From Olavius algarvensis Gamma 3 endosymbiont (GTDB lineage Bacteria; Pseudomonadota; Gammaproteobacteria; GCA-001735895), in assembly GCA_001735895.1 (NCBI GenBank), contig DS021199.1:651168-689413 (forward strand): 38,246 bases of DNA, in the 5' to 3' direction. Made by a program: the position numbers and the translations under genes. Below are positions 20,001-28,953 of this stretch, one piece after another; position 1 is the first letter of the stretch, and the number at the start of each line of letters is the position of its first letter. The notes under the pieces were generated by a model that was not told the origin of the DNA, did not search any database, and saw nothing but the letters and a program-made list of their open reading frames with translations.

Positions 20001-20028
20001 TTGATTTTATTGAAATAAACTCTATATA
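20001..20028 (+). promoter_or_regulatory. Candidate lemA promoter
   Basis: TTGATT (20001-20006) and TATATA (20023-20028) are spaced by 16 bases in an AT-rich tract 35 bp before the lemA start. Confidence 0.5.
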
Positions 20029-20063
20029 GGGGTAACGAATTTACTGAAATAGGGAGCAAGCGG

Positions 20064-20639
20064 ATGGATACCGGCAACATAATTATCTGGGCTGCGCTGC
20101 TGCTGTTGGCGATCTATGCGATCAGTCTGTACAACCATCTGGTGCGTTTGAAGCACAATGTATCCAAGGCCTGGTCCAATATCGACGTCCTGTTGAAACA
20201 GCGGCACGATGAAATCCCCAAGCTAGTCGAAACCTGCAAGCAATATATGAAGTTCGAGCAGGAAACCCTGGAAAAGGTGATGTTGGCGCGCTCGCGTGTC
20301 GCTGATGCCAGGCAAAACCAGGATGTGCCTGGCCTCGGTCTTGCCGAAGGTGCGCTAAGAATGGGCCTGGGTAAGATATTTGCACTGGCCGAGGATTATC
20401 CGGAACTGCGCGCCAATGAAAATTTCCAGTTTTTACAGGGTCGCATCAGCACCTTGGAAAACAGCATTTCCGATCGGCGCGAATTTTATAACGAATCGGT
20501 CAATATCAATAATATCGGCATCGAACAGTTTCCAGACATTATTGTTGCCCGGTTGTTCGGTTTCGGCGATCGCGACCTGCTCGAGTTTGAAGCGCATGAA
20601 ATTGCCGATGTCAGCGTAAAGCAACTGTTTGAAAGTTAA
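20064..20639 (+). CDS. lemA: LemA-family membrane protein
   Basis: A 191-residue protein with an N-terminal membrane helix (IIIWAALLLLAIYAISLY) and a cytoplasmic helical bundle. The family signature is clear: LYNHLVRLKHNVSKAWSNIDVLLKQRHDEIPKLVE, then LQGRISTLENSISDRREFYNE and NNIGIEQFPDIIVARLFGF. The role of LemA proteins in bacteria is not settled. It is followed 20 bp later by a GIDE-type gene, a pairing seen elsewhere, which suggests that the two work together at the membrane. Confidence 0.93.
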   Translation: MDTGNIIIWAALLLLAIYAISLYNHLVRLKHNVSKAWSNIDVLLKQRHDEIPKLVETCKQYMKFEQETLEKVMLARSRVADARQNQDVPGLGLAEGALRMGLGKIFALAEDYPELRANENFQFLQGRISTLENSISDRREFYNESVNINNIGIEQFPDIIVARLFGFGDRDLLEFEAHEIADVSVKQLFES

Positions 20640-20659
20640 CTTTATCTGGCGTTCCAATC

Positions 20660-21595
20660 ATGTTCTCCAGGGTTGAATATGAAATTTTGGGCTTGGCTAA
20701 GGCCGAGTATCTGGTTTTATCGACCATTCTTGTAGCCGGCCTGATTTTCCTAATCTATTTCGCCTTTGTCACCTTCAAGCGCTTTCGTTTCATGGATGGC
20801 ACCGCAACATCAAAAATCAGATCCGCGGCACAGGGTCAGGTGGAACTGAAAGGCCTCGCTGAATTCATGCAGAACGATACGATATACTCGCCCTTCAGCG
20901 GCAGTCGATGTGTCTGGTACCACTGCAGCATCGATAAAAAAACACACAGCGGTAAGCGCAGCACCTGGACCAATATTTCGGACGAATTCAGCAGTCAACT
21001 GTTTCGGCTGGAAGACGATACCGGCGAATGTTTCGTCGATCCGGATGACGCTCACGTAATTCCCGAATCGGAGCTGACCTGGTATGGTCCCAGTACCGAT
21101 TCTCGAACTCAGCCACCAAGGAAAACTAGCCTGATATCGCTTAATCTTGGCAGTTATCGTTTTTGCGAACGTCTGATCCGACCGGCAACACCCCTCTATG
21201 CGCTGGGGTGGTTTCGAACCCAGTACAGTTATCCGTCGGATGAATACATCTCAAACCAGGTCGAAGACCTGGTCAGGCAATGGAAGTTGCAACCCGGCCG
21301 TTATCTGCAGGAATATGACTTGGATCGGAATGGAAAAATACAAAAAAAAGAATGGCAGGCGGTCCGCGCCGCGGCCCGAAAACAGGTATTGGCAAAAATC
21401 GAAAACGAAAAAAACGAGCACCATGTTTTGACCAAACCCGCCGAAAAGAGTCTTCCGTATATACTCTCCGCATTGGATGAAGATCAGTTGGTAGTGCGTA
21501 AAAAGCTAAAGGCCTATGCCTCGATAACCACAGCCTGCCTGCTTTTCGGGGCGTTGACACTGATGTTTTCAATTCGACCGCCTTTACCCATTTAA
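20660..21595 (+). CDS. GIDE-domain membrane protein with an EF-hand-like loop
   Basis: A 311-residue protein related to the GIDE domain of MULAN-type E3 ligases but without a RING finger. One helix lies near the N-terminus (YLVLSTILVAGLIFLIYFAF) and one at the C-terminus (ASITTACLLFGALTLMF). The GIDE-like core includes GLAEFMQNDTIYSPFSGSRCVWYHC and FRLEDDTGECFVDPDDAHV. Residues near 220 read YDLDRNGKIQKKEW, a good EF-hand calcium loop (D-x-D-x-N-G-x-I-x-x-x-E). Eukaryote-style names apply only by fold. It pairs with lemA. Confidence 0.82.
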   Translation: MFSRVEYEILGLAKAEYLVLSTILVAGLIFLIYFAFVTFKRFRFMDGTATSKIRSAAQGQVELKGLAEFMQNDTIYSPFSGSRCVWYHCSIDKKTHSGKRSTWTNISDEFSSQLFRLEDDTGECFVDPDDAHVIPESELTWYGPSTDSRTQPPRKTSLISLNLGSYRFCERLIRPATPLYALGWFRTQYSYPSDEYISNQVEDLVRQWKLQPGRYLQEYDLDRNGKIQKKEWQAVRAAARKQVLAKIENEKNEHHVLTKPAEKSLPYILSALDEDQLVVRKKLKAYASITTACLLFGALTLMFSIRPPLPI

Positions 21596-21669
21596 CTGAA
21601 TATATTTGTGCTTGACGCTCGGGCGGCTCATATGTGTTAAGTAGACTAGTTGCCCTTGGTTTTAACCCG

Positions 21670-23718
21670 ATGAATGAAGAATTGAAAAATCCGCTAATCG
21701 AGCCCGGTGAATTGCCGGCATTCAATCAAATTCGGCCACAGCATATACAGCCGGCAATCGAACGTTTGATCGGCCAGAATCGCGCCGCGGTTTCGCAACT
21801 CGCTGCCTTGCCAAAGCATGACTGGAACAACTTGATCAAACCGCTTGAGTTAATGAACGATAAACTGGATCGTGCCTGGTCTCCGGTGAGGCATTTAAAC
21901 TCGGTCAAGAGTAGCCCGGAATTGCGCGATGCCTACAACGCCTGTCTACCGCTCCTCGCCGAATACTCGACTGAAATCAGTCAGAATCAGACCCTTTATG
22001 CCGGTTATCGAGCGATCGAATCGGCCGCTGAGTTCACCGACCTGAGCCCGGCGCAGCAAAAAACGGTTACCGATGCGCTACTGCATTTTCGCCTCGGCGG
22101 CGTCGAACTCGAGGGCGAAAAGCGCACTCGTTATCAACAGTTGCAAAAAGACTTATCCGAATTGCAGTCAAAATACGAAAACAACCTGCTCGACTCAACC
22201 CAGTCCTGGCAATATCTGACGCAGGATCAATCTGAACTGCAGGGATTGCCCGATTATGCGGTGGCCATGCTGGCTCAATTGGCCGAGCACAAAGAATTGG
22301 CCGGATACCGCGTCACTCTCGACATGCCTTGTTATCTCGCGGTTATAACCTATGCCGATAATCGCAAACTGCGGCAATTGATTTATGAAGCCTATGTGAC
22401 GCGCGCCTCTGATCAAGGGATAACGGATAAAATCTGGGATAATGCAGGCATCATGGGAGAAATTGTCGCTAAAAGACAGGAAAAAGCAAAGCTGCTCGGT
22501 TATTCCGACTATGCGGCGTATTCCCTCGAAACCAAAATGGCGGCCTCGGTGCAACAGGTTGTCGAGTTTCTCGACGATCTGGCCCAGCGCTCACGCGCCA
22601 CGGCCATCGATGAAGTCAGAGAACGCCAGGTATTTGCCGAATCACTCGGTTTCGAAGGAGAGCTCGAAGCCTGGGATTACGCCTACTACAGCGAGAAATT
22701 GAAACAACACCGCTACCAGATCTCGGATGAAGACCTTAAACTCTATTTTGCCGATCATAGTGTGATCAACGGATTGTTCGAAATTGTGGCGCGGCTTTAC
22801 CAAGTGCGCATTTCGCAGGTGGAAAATGAAATAGAACGTTGGGATGAAGCCGTCGGCTTTTACCGGATAGCGGATCATCAGGGCGCGGTTATCGGATACT
22901 TTTTTCTGGATTTATACGCGCGCGAGAATAAGCGTGGCGGCGCCTGGATGGATGAATGCGTAAACCGCTATCGGATCGATGGTAAAACTCAGCTACCGGT
23001 TGCCTATTTAACCTGTAATCTGACCCCGCCGATTGGCGATGAAGCGGCGCTGTTTACGCATGATGAGGTAATCACCCTGTTCCACGAGTTCGGGCACGGC
23101 CTGCATCACATGCTGACCCGTATCGATGTGCCGGATGTCGCCGGCATCAACGGCGTCGAATGGGATGCGGTCGAATTGCCGAGCCAGTTCATGGAGAACT
23201 TTTGCTGGGAACGGGAGGCCCTGTCGCTGTTTGCGCGGCATTATCAGAGCGGTGAGCCGCTGCCGGATGAACTTTACCAGCGCATGCTGGCCGCGAGAAA
23301 TTTTCAAAGCGCTCTGCAAATGCTGCGGCAGATAGAATTTGCCCTATTCGATATTCGCTTGCACCAGAGCGCGGAGGTTTCAACAGCTGCCGAAATCCAG
23401 TCCATTTTAAGCCAGGTTCGGGACGAAGTATCGGTAGTGGCGACACCCTCGATCAATCGCTTTCAGAATGGATTTTCACATATTTTTGCAGGTGGTTATG
23501 CCGCAGGTTATTATAGCTACAAATGGGCGGAGGTCTTATCTGCCGACGCGTTTGCTGCATTTGAAGAAGAAGGGATTTTCAATCCTGAAACCGGGCAAAG
23601 ATTTCTGCAATGTGTTCTCGAACAAGGGGGTTCACGACCTGCGATGGAATCTTTTTGTTGTTTTCGCGGCCGCGAGCCGGAGATCGACGCATTGTTAAGG
23701 CATAGTGGAATTGGCTAG
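21670..23718 (+). CDS. prlC: Oligopeptidase A (M3 metallopeptidase)
   Basis: Cytoplasmic zinc peptidase that degrades signal peptides and other oligopeptides. The start chosen is ATG at 21670 (MNEELKNPLIEPGELPAF), giving 682 residues, the usual length; the frame is open slightly upstream without a better start. The M3 active site HEFGH is at 472-476, with the third zinc-ligand region GVEWDAVELPSQFMENF soon after. Family landmarks such as GGYAAGYYSYKWAEVLSADAF are present. It is the first gene of a run prlC-SH3 gene-ubiD with gaps of 3 and 0 bp. Confidence 0.95.
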   Translation: MNEELKNPLIEPGELPAFNQIRPQHIQPAIERLIGQNRAAVSQLAALPKHDWNNLIKPLELMNDKLDRAWSPVRHLNSVKSSPELRDAYNACLPLLAEYSTEISQNQTLYAGYRAIESAAEFTDLSPAQQKTVTDALLHFRLGGVELEGEKRTRYQQLQKDLSELQSKYENNLLDSTQSWQYLTQDQSELQGLPDYAVAMLAQLAEHKELAGYRVTLDMPCYLAVITYADNRKLRQLIYEAYVTRASDQGITDKIWDNAGIMGEIVAKRQEKAKLLGYSDYAAYSLETKMAASVQQVVEFLDDLAQRSRATAIDEVRERQVFAESLGFEGELEAWDYAYYSEKLKQHRYQISDEDLKLYFADHSVINGLFEIVARLYQVRISQVENEIERWDEAVGFYRIADHQGAVIGYFFLDLYARENKRGGAWMDECVNRYRIDGKTQLPVAYLTCNLTPPIGDEAALFTHDEVITLFHEFGHGLHHMLTRIDVPDVAGINGVEWDAVELPSQFMENFCWEREALSLFARHYQSGEPLPDELYQRMLAARNFQSALQMLRQIEFALFDIRLHQSAEVSTAAEIQSILSQVRDEVSVVATPSINRFQNGFSHIFAGGYAAGYYSYKWAEVLSADAFAAFEEEGIFNPETGQRFLQCVLEQGGSRPAMESFCCFRGREPEIDALLRHSGIG

Positions 23719-23721
23719 CGA

Positions 23722-24390
23722 ATGTTATATAGAATTTTTCTGGGTTTAACCCTGTTAATAAGCTGTACCTCGGTGTTGGCGCAAGACGCAGTTGACCCGG
23801 ACAAGGATCAACAGTACGTCACCGACCAATTACGCCTGTCGCTATACGCCCAGGCCGACTCCGGCAGCCAGGTTATTAAATTGCTTCAGTCCGGAGATTT
23901 ACTCGCTATCGAACAGATTCAAGGGCCTTATGCCTTCGTTACCACACCCGAAGGGACCACGGGATGGGTCAAGCGAGGTTTTCTCGTAACCAGCCCCACG
24001 TCGAATATACTATTGCGCGAGGAACGTAAAAAGGTAGCCGATCTCGCCGCCGAAATCGAAAAACTGGGCAATAGCAAAGTCGTAATCGATCAGTACGAAA
24101 AGGATATGGACAAGTTGGTTGAGCAAGTCGACGCGCTCGAATCCGAAAAGCAGAAGGCCAACCAGTCGGTAGCCGAACTGGAGCAGGAGCTCGAAGAAAA
24201 GCAGCAGGAGCTCGACCGTAAAGACGAAGATAGCGCGCCCGCCCTGCTTGTTTTAATGGACATCTTCAGGAAATACTGGGAAATCCTGGTGCCGATTATC
24301 CTTGTCATCGTATTGGTGAGTTATCTGTTCAGCAAGGCGATTATCGAAGCCCGCATCAAATCCAAGTTTCATGGCATCAAGATCTGGTAA
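23722..24390 (+). CDS. TIGR04211-type SH3 domain envelope protein
   Basis: A 222-residue protein related to YgiM: signal peptide (MLYRIFLGLTLLISCTSVLA, cleavage near AQD), bacterial SH3 domain (about 30-90, with YVTDQLRLSLYAQAD and TTGWVKRGFLV), a coiled coil (about 100-170, rich in E, K and Q) and a C-terminal membrane helix (ILVPIILVIVLVSYLF) with a short basic tail. It probably spans the periplasm, anchored in the inner membrane. Function is unknown. It lies 3 bp after prlC and abuts ubiD. Confidence 0.88.
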   Translation: MLYRIFLGLTLLISCTSVLAQDAVDPDKDQQYVTDQLRLSLYAQADSGSQVIKLLQSGDLLAIEQIQGPYAFVTTPEGTTGWVKRGFLVTSPTSNILLREERKKVADLAAEIEKLGNSKVVIDQYEKDMDKLVEQVDALESEKQKANQSVAELEQELEEKQQELDRKDEDSAPALLVLMDIFRKYWEILVPIILVIVLVSYLFSKAIIEARIKSKFHGIKIW

Positions 24391-25857
24391 ATGGAATACC
24401 GGGATCTACGAGATTTCATCGATCAGCTCGAGACAAAAGGCGACCTGAAACGTATTGACCGACGCGTCGATCCCTACCTCGAAATAACCGAAATCTCCGA
24501 CCGGGTTTTGCGCGCGGGAGGCCCCGCCCTGTTGTTCGAACATCCCGGCGACTGTGAAATTCCACTCTTGGCAAATCTATTTGGCACCGAGCAACGCGTG
24601 GCGCAGGCATTGGGCGAGGAAACCGCGGCATCGTTGCGGGAAATCGGAAAATTGCTGGCATTTTTGAAACAACCGGCGCCACCCGACGGTTTCAGAGAAG
24701 CGATTAAAACGCTTCCAATTTACAAGAAAATCCTCGATATGGCGCCAAAAGAAGTGAAAAAAGCCAAGTGCCAGGAAATCAAATATGTCGACGAAGCCGT
24801 CGATCTATCGATGCTGCCGATCCAGACCTGCTGGCCGGGAGATGCCGGACCACTCATTACCTGGGGATTGGTCACCACCCGGAGACCCGAAAAAAAGCGC
24901 CAAAACCTCGGGATTTATCGACAACAGTTAATCGGCCGTAACCGGTTAATTATGCGCTGGCTTTCGCACCGCGGCGGTGCGCTCGACTATCGCGAATGGT
25001 GTGAACGCAAGGGCGACGAACCCTTTCCTGTATCCGTCGTACTGGGTTGCGACCCGGCGACCATTCTAGCGGCGGTTACGCCGATCCCCGATTCATTAGC
25101 GGAATACGCCTTTGCCGGGTTGTTGCGAGGCTCGAAAACCGAAGTCACGCGTTCGTTGCTATCGGACCTGGTGATTCCGGCGCGCGCCGAAATCGTGCTG
25201 GAAGGTCATATTTATCCGCGCGACGCAGCCGACGAAGGCCCATTCGGCGATCATACCGGCTATTACAACGAAGTGGAGCGTTTTCCGGTTTTCACAGTCG
25301 AAGCGATGAGCATGCGCAGCAATCCGGTCTATCACAGCACCTATACCGGCAGACCGCCGGATGAACCGTCGATACTCGGTCTCGCGTTGAACGAAGTGTT
25401 TATCCCGCTATTGCAGCAACAGTATCCCGAAATTGTGGATTTTTACCTGCCGGCGGAAGGTTGTTCCTATCGGGTCGCGATCGTGAGTATAAAAAAACAG
25501 TATCCCGGCCATGCCAAGCGCGTCATGATGGGAGTCTGGTCGTTTTTAAGGCAGTTTATGTATACCAAAATCGTCATCGTGGTAGACGACGATATCGATG
25601 CGCGCAGTTGGGAAGATGTGATCTGGGCGATATCGACGCGTAGCGATCCGGCACGCGATATCACGCTGGTCGAAAATACGCCGATCGATTACCTCGATTT
25701 TGCGTCACCGGTGTCCGGCCTGGGCTCCAAGATGGGGCTGGATGCGACCAATAAAATGGGTGCTGAAACAACTCGCGAATGGGGCCGGCCGATTTCGATG
25801 TCGGCCGAAGTGGTCGATAGAATCGACGACCTCTGGTCTGAACTGGGGCTTGATTGA
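24391..25857 (+). CDS. ubiD: 3-polyprenyl-4-hydroxybenzoate decarboxylase UbiD
   Basis: Decarboxylates the ubiquinone precursor using prenylated FMN made by UbiX. The 488-residue product begins [22 protein letters not shown] and has the family segments [35 protein letters not shown] with its conserved acid, and [19 protein letters not shown], with the usual length. The ATG follows the upstream stop with no gap (TAA ATG), so translation is coupled to the SH3 gene. In many relatives a ferredoxin/FNR reductase follows ubiD; here a ParA-type gene and a ferredoxin domain do. UbiX is not in the window. Confidence 0.97.
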   Translation: MEYRDLRDFIDQLETKGDLKRIDRRVDPYLEITEISDRVLRAGGPALLFEHPGDCEIPLLANLFGTEQRVAQALGEETAASLREIGKLLAFLKQPAPPDGFREAIKTLPIYKKILDMAPKEVKKAKCQEIKYVDEAVDLSMLPIQTCWPGDAGPLITWGLVTTRRPEKKRQNLGIYRQQLIGRNRLIMRWLSHRGGALDYREWCERKGDEPFPVSVVLGCDPATILAAVTPIPDSLAEYAFAGLLRGSKTEVTRSLLSDLVIPARAEIVLEGHIYPRDAADEGPFGDHTGYYNEVERFPVFTVEAMSMRSNPVYHSTYTGRPPDEPSILGLALNEVFIPLLQQQYPEIVDFYLPAEGCSYRVAIVSIKKQYPGHAKRVMMGVWSFLRQFMYTKIVIVVDDDIDARSWEDVIWAISTRSDPARDITLVENTPIDYLDFASPVSGLGSKMGLDATNKMGAETTREWGRPISMSAEVVDRIDDLWSELGLD

Positions 25858-25930
25858 GGCGTCGTTTTGCACCCCTTTGAAAATTCGACGATAATCGCCG
25901 CTAATAATCACCCCAGGTAACGGAGGGAAC

Positions 25931-26575
25931 ATGCGTTCGATCATGGTGTTAAATTCCAAAGGTGGGTCGGGCAAAAGCACGGTTGCAACCAGCATCGCAA
26001 GCTACTATGCCTCGCAGGGTAAAAAGGTCGTACTGGTGGATTGCGATCCCCAGGCTTCCAGCCTCGAATGGCTGGCGGCGCGACCCAGCGGGCGCAGTTC
26101 GATTTCCGGTATCGACGGTTCCGCCGGGCAGTTTCGAGCCCCGCGGAGCGCCGACTATGTGGTTTATGACACCCCGGCAGCGGTGCACGGCAAGGAGCTG
26201 AGTGGATTTTTACGCCGCGCACAAAGCATTATTATTCCAGTGTTACCTTCGCCGATCGACATGCGCGCCGCGACCCCGTTTATCCAGAAGGTGCTCGACA
26301 ACGGCCGCATCGCGCGTAAAGAAGCCAGGGTCGCGTTGATCGCCAATCGATGCCGGGAAACCTATAATATTTATCACCAACTGGATAGCTATCTGCGCAA
26401 AGTCCGCAAGGCGCCGTTTATCAGCGTTTTGCGTGAAACCCAGAATTACGTGCGCGCGGCGGAGCGCGGTCTCGGCATTTTCGAGCTGGCGCCCTATTCG
26501 GTGCGGCGCGACCTGGATCAATGGGATCCGATTATCCGCTGGCTTAACAGCAAGCGCAGCCAACCCGTTAGCTAA
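25931..26575 (+). CDS. Orphan ParA/MinD-type ATPase
   Basis: A 214-residue P-loop ATPase with the deviant Walker A KGGSGKST (10-17), the VDCDPQASS switch (36-44) and VVYDTPAAVHGKELSGFLRR as the Walker B region. It has good spacing to a ribosome site (CGGAGGG). No N-terminal DNA-binding region and no ParB gene are present, so it is probably not the chromosome partitioner; such short orphans position or load other complexes. It sits between ubiD and a 2Fe-2S domain, 73 bp after ubiD, and its partner is unknown. The Walker A has Ser-Gly for the usual Val-Gly, and Ser-Thr for Thr-Thr. Confidence 0.88.
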   Translation: MRSIMVLNSKGGSGKSTVATSIASYYASQGKKVVLVDCDPQASSLEWLAARPSGRSSISGIDGSAGQFRAPRSADYVVYDTPAAVHGKELSGFLRRAQSIIIPVLPSPIDMRAATPFIQKVLDNGRIARKEARVALIANRCRETYNIYHQLDSYLRKVRKAPFISVLRETQNYVRAAERGLGIFELAPYSVRRDLDQWDPIIRWLNSKRSQPVS

Positions 26576-26579
26576 CCCT

Positions 26580-26873
26580 ATCTCGGCATTCGTCTTCCAG
26601 GTCAGGGTGTTGCCGGGCGGCGAAAATTTCGAGTGCCCGCAGAACAAACCAATCCTCGACGCGGCGCATGCAGCAGACATTCTGATTTCCTACAGCTGCC
26701 GCGGCGGGTTATGCGGATCCTGCAAGGGCCGTGTGATCGCCGGTGAAATTGTTTATCCGAACGGAGTACCGGCCGCAATCAGCGCCGCTGAAGTCAAACA
26801 GGGGCAGGTCCTGTTCTGTAGCGCGTACGCGACCTCCGACTTGACCATCGAAATTCTAAAACCGGTATTTTGA
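26580..26873 (+). CDS. Stand-alone 2Fe-2S ferredoxin domain (start codon uncertain)
   Basis: Plant-type 2Fe-2S ferredoxin fold: FVFQVRVLPGGENFECPQNK at the start, then YSCRGGLCGSCKGRV (three cluster cysteines in C-x4-C-x2-C) and LFCSA with the fourth. It resembles the ferredoxin half of the two-domain reductase (ferredoxin plus FNR) often found next to ubiD, but stops at LTIEILKPVF before any FNR domain. No ATG, GTG or TTG fits: the first beta strand would start at an ATC codon at 26580; the only GTG (26607) would lose that strand. It begins 4 bases after the ParA stop, so coupled reinitiation is possible. It may be a remnant. Confidence 0.7.
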   Translation: MSAFVFQVRVLPGGENFECPQNKPILDAAHAADILISYSCRGGLCGSCKGRVIAGEIVYPNGVPAAISAAEVKQGQVLFCSAYATSDLTIEILKPVF

Positions 26874-26879
26874 AGCGGA

Positions 26880-27306
26880 CTATTCCAGCACCCTGGCGAC
26901 CGCTTGCTGTGCGTGAATGGCTGTCTTGTCGTAAAGCCTGACTTCGGTATGTCGTTGTTCGATCAGCATGCCGATTTCGGTGCAACCCAGGATGACCCCG
27001 TCAATTCCCGCGCTCGCCAGGCGGCCGATTATCGCAATATATTGTCGCCGGGTTAATAGCGCCGATCAGAAAGAAGTCCGCGCCGCCAGCCTCGAGTCGA
27101 CGCGCGGCATCGATTGATAATTTTGCCGCGCCGTCCCAGTCGCCTTCGTGCTGCAGTTTTTCGATGGCTGCGAAATCCAGGCTGTACATCAATAACTGGG
27201 CCGAATGCAGCCCACCCAGCCGTCGATTGATGGTCGAATTGATCAAGCGGTAATATAACACGCTGCTTTCCCAGCTCATGCCACCGATCAAACCAATGGT
27301 TTTCAC
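26880..27306 (-). pseudogene. Aspartate/glutamate racemase family gene, internally deleted and frameshifted
   Basis: The 5' part from GTG at 27306 (GGAG upstream) encodes KTIGLIGGMSWESSVLYYRL and continues to GGADFFLIG. The 3' part, in another frame, encodes QYIAIIGRLASAGIDGVILG with the conserved CTEIG, and ends YDKTAIHAQQAVARVLE. Full-length relatives (YgeA-type) have about 230 residues; the central region of roughly 90-100 residues is missing and the two parts meet near 27060 out of frame. So the gene has lost its central active-site half. It is convergent with the ferredoxin gene. Confidence 0.82.
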
Positions 27307-27351
27307 AGGAATCGACTCCCGGTTAAAAAAATGCACTATAACAGGAGCAGC

Positions 27352-27570
27352 ATGTCCAGTTTCCGATTCACCATGGCTTTGCCGGCGCCCGAGGTCCAGG
27401 AAATTTACCAGGGGCGAGCACGCTATATTCTGGTGGTATCCGACGAAGGGCTGAAGCTACAGCTACCCGCGGCTAATTTTCGCCGATTTGTTACCGCGAA
27501 TGGAATTCACGGGCGATTCAGCGTTTCCATAGATGCCGACAATAAGATTCAAGAGTTAACAAAACTCTAG
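27352..27570 (+). CDS. DUF2835 family protein
   Basis: A 72-residue protein recognisable as the gammaproteobacterial DUF2835 family: FRFTMALPAPEVQEIYQGRA, then ILVVSDEGLKLQLPAANFRRF and the ending GIHGRFSVSIDADNKIQEL. The start is ATG at 27352 with AGGAG seven bases before. No function is known for the family. Confidence 0.85.
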   Translation: MSSFRFTMALPAPEVQEIYQGRARYILVVSDEGLKLQLPAANFRRFVTANGIHGRFSVSIDADNKIQELTKL

Positions 27571-27581
27571 CCCGCAGCCGC

Positions 27582-28556
27582 TTAGCCGCGTTGGGCTTCG
27601 CGTGCGGCCAGCTTCAGGGTTTTACGCTGTCTGGCCTGCTCGGCCGCATCCGCACCGATGTGCAGCTCGCCGCGCTCCCGCGCCAGCCGGACCTGTTTTT
27701 CGCGCTCGCGAAAACGCTGCTTTTCATCATCGCTCTTGCTTTCGTAACAAGCGGGACAACTGACGCCAGCCTGGTAGGTATCGCTGGTCTTATCGGCTTC
27801 GGTAATTGGCAGCCGACAGGCATGGCACTGGTCGTAGCTGCCTTTTTCGAGCGCATGATTGACACTGACGCGATTATCGAAGACAAAACACTCGCCGCGC
27901 CACAATGAGTCCGATTCGGGCACCTGTGCGAGATAGTTCAATATGCCGCCTTTCAGATGATAGACCTCGTCGAAACCCTGCTCGCGCAGATAGGCGGTAG
28001 ACTTTTCGCAGCGAATCCCGCCGGTGCAAAACATGGCGATCTTGCGATGTCGCTTCGGATCGAGGTTTTGTTCGACGTAAGCCGGGAAATCCCGAAATGA
28101 TTGGGTATTGGGGAAGACCGCATTTTGAAAGCTACCGATGGCGGATTCGTAATCGTTGCGCGTATCGATCAGAGTAACTGCGGGATCGCTAATCAACTGG
28201 TTCCATTCAGCCGGGTCGACATAGCTACCGGCATTAGCGGGCGATATTCCAGCGATGCCCATGGTGACGATTTCCCGTTTCAGTTTGACGCGGGTGCGAT
28301 AAAAAGGCATCGCATCGTCATAAGAAAACTTGCAATCGAATTCGCGTAAGCGCTGATCCTGGCGCAGGTACTCCAACAGTTTTCTAATCCCCTGCCTGCT
28401 GCCGGCGACGGTGCCGTTGATCCCTTCGGCGGCAAGTAGCAGCGTGCCGCGCACTTGGTTGTCGAGCATTAGCTGCAGCAGCGGCTGGCGCAGCGATTCG
28501 AAATTGTCGAGCTGCACGAAACGATAGAGCGCAGCGATAATAATAGGTGAAGACAT
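27582..28556 (-). CDS. trhO: tRNA uridine(34) hydroxylase TrhO (rhodanese fold)
   Basis: Adds the oxygen to wobble uridine 34 in certain tRNAs (5-hydroxyuridine), as shown for YceA/TrhO. The 324-residue protein has an N-terminal acylphosphatase-like region ([15 protein letters not shown]), a central rhodanese domain with the active-site loop [12 protein letters not shown] (C177, C183), and C-terminal CHAC and CPAC pairs (244-247, 267-270) that may bind metal. A clear AGGAGG precedes the ATG. It is convergent with DUF2835 and separated from the S4 gene by a gap with strong hairpins. Confidence 0.95.
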   Translation of the reverse strand: MSSPIIIAALYRFVQLDNFESLRQPLLQLMLDNQVRGTLLLAAEGINGTVAGSRQGIRKLLEYLRQDQRLREFDCKFSYDDAMPFYRTRVKLKREIVTMGIAGISPANAGSYVDPAEWNQLISDPAVTLIDTRNDYESAIGSFQNAVFPNTQSFRDFPAYVEQNLDPKRHRKIAMFCTGGIRCEKSTAYLREQGFDEVYHLKGGILNYLAQVPESDSLWRGECFVFDNRVSVNHALEKGSYDQCHACRLPITEADKTSDTYQAGVSCPACYESKSDDEKQRFREREKQVRLARERGELHIGADAAEQARQRKTLKLAAREAQRG

Positions 28557-28692
28557 CGAGCCTCCTGGAGCGTAAATCCAGAGCCGGGTTGAAACGGGGC
28601 GCTATATTAACCCAGCATTCGGGAAATTAAAAACTCGCCGGGTGCACGGCCCGGGCCGAAGCCGCTGTAACGACAGGCGCCGGCAACTAATC

Positions 28693-28708
28693 CCCGGCTT
28701 GCGCCGGG
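28693..28708. terminator. Candidate hairpin at the end of the S4 gene
   Basis: CCCGGC and GCCGGG around TTGC (a GCAA loop on the minus strand), just past the S4 stop. The stem is strong but has no U-tract. It resembles the polA-end hairpin in its loop. Confidence 0.4.
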
Positions 28709-28713
28709 CCGGG

Positions 28714-28953
28714 TTAGGCGTCCGGTTTGTCGATAACCTCGATGTGATGATCGATGAAATCTATTTGATCGCCGGCGCGAATCTTTTTGCGTTTGCGGGT
28801 TTCGACTTCGCCGTTAACGCTTACCAGGCCATCCTCGATAACCCGTTTGGCCGTGCCGCCGCTCTCCGTCAGGCCCTCGAATTTGAGAATCTTGTAAAGT
28901 TCGACAAACTCGGATTCAAGCTCGGCGACTATTTTATCTGGATCGTGCGTCAT
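28714..28953 (-). CDS. S4-domain RNA-binding protein (YbcJ-like)
   Basis: A 79-residue protein made mostly of one S4 RNA-binding domain: ELYKILKFEGLTESGGTAKR, then VIEDGLVSVNGEVETRKRKKI and AGDQIDF. YbcJ of E. coli has this size and pattern; the RNA target is unknown. The ATG overlaps the stop of the upstream SRPBCC gene by one base (TAATG), so they are co-translated. Confidence 0.9.
   Translation of the reverse strand: MTHDPDKIVAELESEFVELYKILKFEGLTESGGTAKRVIEDGLVSVNGEVETRKRKKIRAGDQIDFIDHHIEVIDKPDA

Larger units (their letters stand above)
19705..20063. other. Gene-poor gap before lemA with two doubtful small reading frames
   Basis: Of this 359-bp stretch, the last 80 bases are AT-rich and hold the lemA promoter. 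The rest contains a 40-codon plus-strand frame at 19792-19914 (MKNATAENPMNRW...; AAGGA seven bases before ATG) lying opposite a hydrophobic minus-strand frame at 19728-19949. They cannot both be strongly selected, and neither resembles a family I know. Confidence 0.5.

Noticed and set aside
20660-21595. Bacterial ubiquitin ligase
   Set aside because: Only the GIDE fold is shared with MULAN-type ligases; there is no RING finger, so no ligase activity can be claimed.
25931-26575. Chromosomal ParA of the parS system
   Set aside because: It is short, lacks a ParB neighbour and lies 13 kb from the parS sites beside ubiD; it is more likely an orphan ATPase.
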